Source of the DNA: Manis javanica
Lineage: Eukaryota; Chordata; Mammalia; Pholidota; Manidae
Reading direction: 5' to 3'
Assembly: GCF_040802235.1 (NCBI RefSeq)
Contig: NC_133156.1
Coordinates: forward strand, 183,408,351 to 183,472,350
Length of the DNA stretch: 64,000 nt
Shown one piece after another: positions 56,716 to 64,000 of the stretch. Below the pieces are notes generated by a model. That model ran no database searches. It saw only the letters and a list, made by a program, of their open reading frames with translations, and was not told where the DNA came from. How positions within the stretch are numbered: the stretch's first letter is position 1; each line of letters opens with the position of its first letter. The translations under genes were made by a program, and so were the position numbers.

Positions 56716-58668
56716 ATGTAAATCATTTCATTTGGATTTACAAAGAGAGTGGGAAAGCAATAACATACATGTAAGAAATGGTATCTGATGTGCCACAATG
56801 CCTGAGCCAGTTGGTGGCAGGATGAGATTAGAGCGTAAAGTTGCAAAGGGCCATAACAGGGTAATCCGTGTAACTCAATGCTCAGGAGTCTGCCCTTGAA
56901 CCAAAAGAGTCAGTGAGACAAAGCCCCACTCAGCCTTGTGGGAAGTGCTATTATGGAACCTGCCAACTCCAGTAGATGCCAAAAAAGTAAGCTTCCTTTT
57001 AGAAGTACAGCATCCAAAGCAGAGGAAGCACCGTTTGCCCCTTCAGTGACAGGTAGGGAAGGATGTGGGATGTTGTGCTCTGTTCTAAGCAGCAAGATTT
57101 AGGAGGAACAGAAAGAACCAACATGGAAAGATGTAAGGCCAGCTGAGGCACCAGAAGGCAGACAAGGAAGATGTAGGTCCTGGCTCCCAACGCCCGGTGC
57201 CTGGCACGTGTCACAGGAGCACAGCGGTGAAAACAGGCACGTGCTACATGGAAGCTCTTTGACACTGTCATTTAGAATAAAGTACAAATGCCTTGCTCTC
57301 ATTTCATGTGAGGGGTTCAGGGGAGGTTGATGATCACATGTGGGGACTATTTATAGGAATTTATAATAGAAGAGTACACTTCAAATTCCCCTTTTGATTG
57401 TAATGATTTAAGAATCTAAGCGAGAGCATGTTAAAAATGTATAAAGAGAGAGAAATAATTAGACAATTAAACTGAGAATATACCTAATTGAGGAACTAGA
57501 GCTACTGGGATTAAATGGCTCTTAGGATTAACCATCCGAGTGACAACATGGAAGAGAAGCATATCTTTCCAAAAAAAAAGGAAAAAAGGGGTTCTTTGGT
57601 ACCCTTGAGAAAGAGGATATTATACTAAAGGGATTTTTGGCCCAATTTGAGTTAACTTTTTTTTTTAATATTCTTATGATTGAATGTGAGGCTTTTACTG
57701 CAAAGTACCATGGTGGGCATCAGAAATGGACAAGGGACAGTCCCTCCCTGAAGCGATGGACGTGAGGAATAGAACAGCAAACCATTACTTGAATGACTGC
57801 CCACCAGTTATAAGTAAACCTGGGTCGGGAATGACCAGGTGCAGGCCGTCCCCTGCCTGAGGGCCCTGAGGAAGGTGCCCTGGAGGAGTGTATTTTTATT
57901 CTGTGCTCCACCACCGTGGAAGGCCTTCCCAGCTTGGGAATCAGCTTCAGCAACAACAGGAGGCTTAAAAGTGCGTGTTTGGAGGATCCTCAGTAGTTCA
58001 GAACCAGGACCTCTTGTCTGTGGCCCATGGAAAAGGATATGGCCTCCGGATCACTTTTCCATGGATGAAGTTTAATATTTGTTGAGGATTCTGATGCCAT
58101 TCCATGTGTATGCCTTGGTGTGACTGTCGGTTATGCCCAGAGTTGGCTTCTCGAAAAGGACGATGGGCACCTTTGATCAGGGCCCAGTGGAGGAGGCTCC
58201 AGACAGCCTGTTGTTACTGTGCTTGAAAGGAGGAGCGGAGCCAAGCAGGCCTGGCTCCTCACTGGTCACATTTCAAGTTAAAATTATCAACCTTGGTAAA
58301 GAGCGTTGGTACTGTGGAGCTATTCAGATACTCTGATAAAAAGTTGCGCTGGCCAGTTAAGCCAAAGGAATTCTTCAAAGGTATCCTTTTGCCATTAATA
58401 CTGCAGGTTGACCTACTTTTTTAAACTTGGCTTAAGTAGTATGACTTCATGAGTAAATATGATCCCCTGACCCAGGATGCTGTTTGGGAAGAGGGCTTTG
58501 ATAATGTCAGTATTTTTAAATATAAGTGCATTTTCACTGGTGTTCAAAGGCTTGTATAATTAAAAATCTGGCACATGGAGGGTCCTCAGTTCTTGGTTTG
58601 TTTTTAAGTGACTGAGTGCCCAGTGTAACCTCCTTGAAACCAGTGTGTCTTTAGAAGCTCTGACAGCT
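56716..58668. other. Intron 2 stretch, mostly unrecognised
   Basis: 57690-57780 resembles an antisense L2 end ('gtaccatggtgggcatcagaaatggacaagg...'). Otherwise nothing supported. Confidence 0.35.
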
Positions 58669-59080
58669 GTCTAGAGCTGTGCCGTTCACAACAGCAGCCA
58701 CGACGGGCTATGGAGCTCCTGCCACGTGGCAGGTCCAAATTGAGAAGTGTTTAATTTATAACACAGGTAACAAATACATATATTTATATTATCTAAAATA
58801 TAATATGTAACATATAACACAAATATTTTTTTAAATATTAAAAAAAATTTTTAATATTTTAAAAATACCAGATTTTGAAGACTTGTCATTCTTTTTATGC
58901 ATTACCTTATTAATATATGTTTATATTGGTTGTTTATTGACATGACACTGTACTTACTATATGGGGTTAAATAAAATATTTAAATCAATTTCCCTTTTTT
59001 CCCCCAAAGGTAGCATCTAGAAAATATAAAATCACCTCTGCGGCTCACATTTATTCCTCCCCGACAGCACAGCTCTAGAA
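58669..59080 (-). mobile_element. Non-autonomous hAT-type DNA transposon with target-site duplication
   Basis: The element 58677-59072 has short inverted termini CTGTGC...GCACAG and is flanked by 8-bp near-copies GTCTAGAG (58669-58676) and CTCTAGAA (59073-59080), the nTCTAGAn target preferred by hAT-Charlie elements. Internal phrases ('gcaggtccaaattgagaagtgt', 'gattttgaagacttgtcatt', 'gggttaaataaaatatt') match a common mammalian MER-type element whose name I will not guess. Too small to encode transposase. Confidence 0.75.
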
Positions 59081-59214
59081 CCTTGCAACACATGTGTCCC
59101 CACTCACCTCACTTCCCTCCATCCTGGGTCTTTCCCAAATGCCAGATTCTTGGGTCATTGCTCCACAGCCTCAGCCCAGTATTTTGCGGCAGCCCAGTTG
59201 TCTAATGCTTTCTT

Positions 59215-59500
59215 GTGGAGCTGTACCTGTGGAAATGTTGACTTGTCCTTTAAGGTCTAGGTCATATATCTCCTCCTTCAGAAAGCTTCTCTGACCATCT
59301 ATGAGCAAAATGAATGTATCCCTCTTCTGTCCCATCTCCTTGTTTTTGAAATATGTGTTTTCCCCTGCTACTATCTCCTCTCTCATATTAAGCTACTTAA
59401 GTAAAGGGGACTTTGTCTAGTTTATGTCTATATAAGATGAATATTTCTCAGTGCCTGACACAGTAGGTGTCAAGGTTGAGTGACTAGATGAATACTGGCT
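59215..59500 (+). repeat. L2 3' fragment
   Basis: 'cctccttcagaaagcttctctgaccatc', 'actttgtctagtttatgtc' and 'cagtgcctgacacagtaggtg' follow L2 order. Confidence 0.75.
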
Positions 59501-60597
59501 CCCTATAGCTTACCAGCTATGGTGAGCCACTCTGGTTATCTCACCCCCTCTTCATATTATCTTGTTTGCTAAGGTTTAATATTCTGATTTGGGTTAGATT
59601 CTGAGATCTAAGCAGCTGATTTTTCAGACAACCTCTCGGGCTGCCATTCTGTAACCTGGAAATCGCCTCAGAAGTTGATTTGCTTATAAAAATACCACAT
59701 TGGCTTTCTTCTACTGACAGAGCTAAGAGTTAATGCTGGAATAAGCTGCTTTTAATTATTTTTCCTCTTGTGTATAACAAGTTTCAAGGCAGAATAATAC
59801 AAGACTACCTCACAGGAAATAAATGCAATAACACTTGAGAAAATACAGATTGTGCATTTGATATGAATTGTTCACTTTATAAAAGGATAGGAAAGTCCCT
59901 CAGCCTAGACAGCTATGATATAAATCCTTTGAAGTGATTCTTACTGGTACAGCCAATACTGCTGAGGTCCTTGGCAGCGAAGGTTTTATGCCAAGCATCA
60001 GATTACAGGCTATGCCAGCCTTTCCAAAAGCTGGAGCCCCTTCCTTCCTACCCATCAGCCGGGGCCTCCTCTCCCCCACTGGTTCTTAGTCAGAGGTTGG
60101 CAGGGCTGGAAGGCCATACACCCAAGAGAAAAGATGCTCGGGGAGCTCAGCTCTAGTGGGTAGGGACCACTGGGGTAGCCTTTGCACCTCCCACATACGA
60201 GGTGCAGTTGTGATTTGTGCATTGGTGTTAGGTCTAGTACAGGCATTGCAGAGTCACTGAATTAAACAGAAATGCTTAGCACTCTTAAAATGAGCCTCCT
60301 TAGGTAAGAGCTCTGTAGTATACTTTCTTAGAAATGAGATAGTTGAACATGAGTATTTGAGCTTCTGGTTTAAAGTGCCACCCAATGCAGCATCTCCCAC
60401 GACACCCTCAGTGCAGCGGCAGCAGTAACAACGTACTAGCAGAGTAGGACCCAAGTGCACTCCTGCCCCACGAGGCCCTGCTCGTGTAGCCCTTCCTCCC
60501 TCTCCAGCTGCAACTCACATTTCTTTCTTCTTCACTCTCTGCTGTCACTCTCCGGCCTCCTTTCTTTTTCTCAGATGTGCTGGACGCTGCTCTATCT
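59501..60597. other. Intron 2 stretch, nothing recognised
   Basis: No supported exon or repeat. Confidence 0.4.
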
Positions 60598-60945
60598 CTA
60601 GCCTTTGCACGTGCTGTTCCTTCTGCCTGGGAACTCTTCCCCCGTTTTCCACATGACTGGCTCATTGGTGTCCTTTGGCTCTCAGATCCCCTTCTCAGAG
60701 TGATTGTCCCTAAATGGTGACCTCTTACCACAGCTCTCCCTCACACTCTCTTGGTGTCCTGCATAGCTCTCCCTGCTATCTGTAATGATTTCATGTGTTT
60801 ATTTCCTTATCACTTGCCTGCCTCCCCCAGGAGACCTAAGTTCCTTGAGGGCAGGGATCTTGTCTGTCTAGTTCATTCATGTATCCCCACTGCCCAGCAC
60901 CATGCTTGGCCCAGAGAAGGCACTTGGTATTTGAGTGAAGAAGGA
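60598..60945 (+). repeat. L2 3' fragment, well preserved
   Basis: 'ctagcctttgcacgtgctgttccttctgcctgg', 'ttccttgagggcagggatcttgtctgtc' and 'cactgcccagcaccatgcttgg' are LINE-2 3'-end phrases in order. Confidence 0.85.
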
Positions 60946-60974
60946 AAGAAGGGAAGGAGGGAGGGAGGACTAAG

Positions 60975-61110
60975 CACCACCCAGGTGCTTTACACGGTCA
61001 TCACATCTTTACAACATTCGCCGTTGATACATACAGAAACTGAGGCCCAGAGGGTTTCAGTGACTTGCCCAAGGTCAGAATTAGTAACAAAGAGCTAAAA
61101 TTTGATCTCA
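60975..61110 (-). repeat. MIR SINE, antisense
   Basis: 'aggtgctttacacggtcatcacatc ... cagaaactgaggcccagagggtttcagtgacttgcccaaggtcaga' is reverse-complement MIR. Confidence 0.8.
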
Positions 61111-62029
61111 GTGTACCTGCCTGTCAGTTTGTGCCACAGTCAGGTCTGAGGTTATGGTTCATTCTTAAGCTTTATCTTATTCTGTACTTTCATAGATTTA
61201 TTAGTAGGAAGTATTTTGTTTATTCCTGTGGCTCAAAACTTTTTTTACCAATGGCTTTTTAATTAGGTCATTCCCACAGTTTTGTGCAAAAGAACTTGGT
61301 GGTAACAAGGATGTGCTCTGGCAGAAGCACGTTTTGAAGGGAATTGTAGACATCTGCTTGAGCATGAGGATCATGGATGATTCTATTTGAGAAGTAAGGC
61401 ACATCTTAAAGTCTAGTTTTTGGAAAGCAAAACAATAAAAATAATTACGGCTGCAAGTGGAAAGCAGGGCCAACCTCCAGACAGCATCGATGATGCTCTG
61501 GTAGCTACACTCTTCCCCCAGCAGCAAAAGCTTCAGAAGTTCACATGTGTGGGTGTAGCGGCAGCTGTGCAGTGTTGCTGGGATATGTGCAGCAGCCAGA
61601 TTCCTACTAGAAGGGACAAAGGGTGCTCAGTAAGCTCTGGCTGGAAAGTACATAAATTACTGCTTTTATAGTATATATCTGGAAAACACATACAAACCAC
61701 CAGAATGCCTATTAGAAATATTGAGAGTATCTTAGTAGGCTGCAAGTAAGCAAATTAACAATCAGTGGGTTTTTTTTATAAACCGTCAACCAATTGAAAA
61801 TATCCTGGGGATGATCACCTTCAAAATAGTTATAAATTATAAACATAGACCACATAGGAATAAACTTTAAAAAATGTGTTCAAAATCTGTTTGAAGACTG
61901 CAATAAGCCTTTCCTTTTATGGTAATGTATTTGACTAACGAGACCTCTGCCTTCATAGGAAATGGAGTGTTAGAAAAGTGTTAGTTCTTCCCTCCCACTG
62001 TTAATTTAAAAGGTGGAGGGATTTGTGCT
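61111..62029. other. Intron 2 stretch, nothing recognised
   Basis: No supported exon or repeat. Confidence 0.35.
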
Positions 62030-62935
62030 AATATTAATAAATAATATATAAAGCTGCACTATTTAAGATATTGTGACACTGGCACAAGCATAGATACATT
62101 CATGAGCCAGCATGGAAAGCTCCAGAAGAGAGCCAATTACACATAACAGGTTGATGCAATAAAAAGTGGCATTTCACATCACTAGGGAAAGAAGGGATGA
62201 TCTCACAAATGATTCTGGAGGGTCATAGGCTAAGCAATGAAAAAGAGATAATGTTTAGATATGAAAACCTAATGGCATAAGAAAATAAGTTCTAGCTGAT
62301 TGGAATATTTTTTAAATGAAAGTATAAAATTTCTGTGAGAAAATGTAGGTGAGTATTTATATAACTTACAAAAAAGGAGAACTAATCAGAACATTGAAGA
62401 CAGAAACCGTAAAGGAAAATAAGTACATAAAAACTATAATTTTTCGAGCATCACCCAAAAAAACACTATAAAGAAAATCCATAGGTGATGTTTGCCATTA
62501 CTGAAATCCTGAACAGAATGTATCTTTAATATATAAAGTACCCTAACAAATAACAAAAAATGTAACACACTAGTAAGAGAATGAGCAAATTTTTGAATAG
62601 CTAAGTCACAAAAACAGCCATGACCAATAAACAGAAAAGGATGTCCAGCCTTGTTAGTCATCAAAGACATGCAAATTAATGAAAGATATCATTTTCATTG
62701 ATCAACTTATTTGCGTACAAAGTGGACAAGATTGGAGACTTGTATTGTTGGGTGTGTAAGTTGTTACACCTTTTATGAGAGCCATTTGGTAATACTCACC
62801 ATAAGGCTTTAAAATGCACTGCTTACCTGTTGACCCAGAAATATTATCCTAAGGAAATAAGCATGGGTATATTTTTGTCAAGTCTTAGCTACAATGATGT
62901 TCCTTACAACAAGATATTAATCAGGAAAACGCTAA
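62030..62935 (+). repeat. L1M 3' end
   Basis: 'cagccttgttagtcatcaaagacatgcaaattaatgaa', 'gccatttggtaatactcacc' and 'cctgttgacccagaaatattatcctaaggaaataa' are L1M ORF2/3'-end phrases in order. No frame survives. Confidence 0.7.
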
Positions 62936-63423
62936 GCATTGAGATGGTGAGAGGTGCAGGGGAGGATTTAGAATTGCTTTGAAATGGATGGGCAGAGCCT
63001 GTGTCCATATTCCTGGACCACACAGAACATTTAGTGCTCAAGTCACTGGCCAAGGGTCAGGTGAGGTGGGCATGTAAATGGCAGTGATGCATTTGATGGT
63101 CTGTTGTTTGGGTTTGTTTGGTTTGTGTTTTTTTTCCATTTTGATGGAAGTTTTTCAGGGTTGTATCTTTCAAATTTTTGTGAATTGGGGGCCAAATTTA
63201 CAGTTTAGCCATTGAACATCTGCTTAGGTTTGGATAGTACTAGTGGACATAGTCACCTGCTTGTATTTCTAACTTGTGTTGGCCTTCGGATTATAATTGT
63301 ACAAACAAGGAGTGTAGGCTTCCTCTTCCTACTGCTCCACCCAGTTTTACATTTTAGAAGGGCCGTCAGACTTACATATATTTTTCTGCAGACAACAGAT
63401 GATGAAACAATTCCTTTTCTTTG

Positions 63424-63893
63424 GTGTGGGAGGGTGCATAACGGCCCCCCTCAAAGATGTCCACATCCTAAGTCCCAAAATTTGTGAATATGTTGCCTTA
63501 CACAACCAAAGGTACTTTTTGAATTAATTAGATTAAGGACCTTGAAATGGGGAGATTTCCTGGATTATCTGAGTAGACCCATTGTGATCAAAAGGGCCCT
63601 TGTAAGAGGGAGGCAGGAGAGTCAGTCAGAGGGGGAGGGGAGGGGAGGGAAGCAGAGACTGGGGTACTGCTGCTACGAAGCAAGAATTCTGGCAGACTCT
63701 AGAAGCTGGAAAGGGCAAGGAAATGGATTCTCCCTAGAATCTGTAGAAAGAACCAGCTGGTAACACCTTAATTTTAGCCCCATAAGACTCATTTCAGATT
63801 TCAACCTCCAGAACTATAGAATGATAAAGTTGTGTTATTTTAAGACATTAAGTTTGTGGTAATTTGTTATCACAGCAATAGAAACCAATACAT
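63424..63893 (+). repeat. MaLR-type (MLT1-like) LTR repeat
   Basis: 'ggtgcataacggcccccctcaaagatgtccacatcctaa ... gaatatgttgcctta ... ccttgaaatggggagatttcctggattatc ... tctagaagctgg ... aacctccagaactata ... tttgtggtaatttgttatcacagcaatagaaaccaataca' is a familiar mammalian LTR-like repeat in full order. The subfamily name is uncertain. Confidence 0.55.
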
Positions 63894-64000
63894 TTGAAAA
63901 CGATGGAAAAAATTAATATGTTGGGAAAAGATGGAAAAATCAAACTTATACTTGAGCCACAGTTACACGTTACTTGGTTCTGGGTGAGAAGTTGGGAGAC

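Larger units (their letters stand above)
50019..64000 (+). other. TGFA: TGFA intron 2, runs off the window
   Basis: Starts with the donor GTGAGT at 50019. No further TGFA exon is seen to the right edge. It contains old repeats only. Confidence 0.8.

Noticed and set aside
50019..64000. Search for TGFA exon 3 (start of the EGF domain)
   Set aside because: No splice-bounded segment with the expected six-cysteine EGF pattern start was seen. Intron 2 is presumed to extend beyond the window.

Overview
The window is nuclear DNA from a placental mammal. Its two recognisable host coding exons belong to TGFA (pro-transforming growth factor alpha), on the + strand. Exon 1 coding sequence is 8999-9038, inside a strong CpG island, and exon 2 is 49965-50018. 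The two exons join in phase to give a 31-residue signal-peptide and propeptide start. Intron 1 is about 40.9 kb. Intron 2 runs off the right edge, and I did not find the EGF-domain exons, so they should lie to the right. No tRNA, rRNA, CRISPR or prokaryotic features were found.

Layout: 1-~1936 is the 3' end of a gammaretrovirus-type endogenous retrovirus, with an env frame open from the window edge to a normal stop, a polypurine tract and the 3' LTR. From ~1990 to 8400 there is old repeat debris and sequence I do not recognise. The CpG island, promoter and first exon of TGFA lie at ~8430-9900. Intron 1 is a patchwork of ancient MIR, L2, L1M, MER20-type and other repeats. Its main occupant is a young, full-length LINE-1 on the minus strand. 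Exon 2 is followed by intron 2 with more old repeats, including a hAT-type DNA transposon (58677-59072) and a MaLR-like LTR (63424-63893).

The most notable structure is the LINE-1. A 15-bp target-site duplication brackets 27155-35685, about 8.5 kb. This is roughly 1.8 kb longer than the LINE-1 itself, which ends at an internal poly(A) near 29011. The extra 3' DNA carries two further poly(A) tracts and a broken retroviral Env transmembrane fragment, which is the architecture of a (serial) 3' transduction. Two other insertions in the same intron (12110-12639 and 24113-24282) consist only of the end of that extra module. Each has its own perfect target-site duplication and poly(A) tail, and they share differences from the long copy. 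The module therefore looks like a LINE-1-mobilised 3' end that has spread repeatedly.

Species: the LINE-1 type looks laurasiatherian. No lineage-specific SINE (Alu, B1, carnivore tRNA-Lys SINE, bovine tRNA/BovB, equine ERE) was recognised in 64 kb. That would fit a pangolin or another SINE-poor lineage, but this is only a weak inference.
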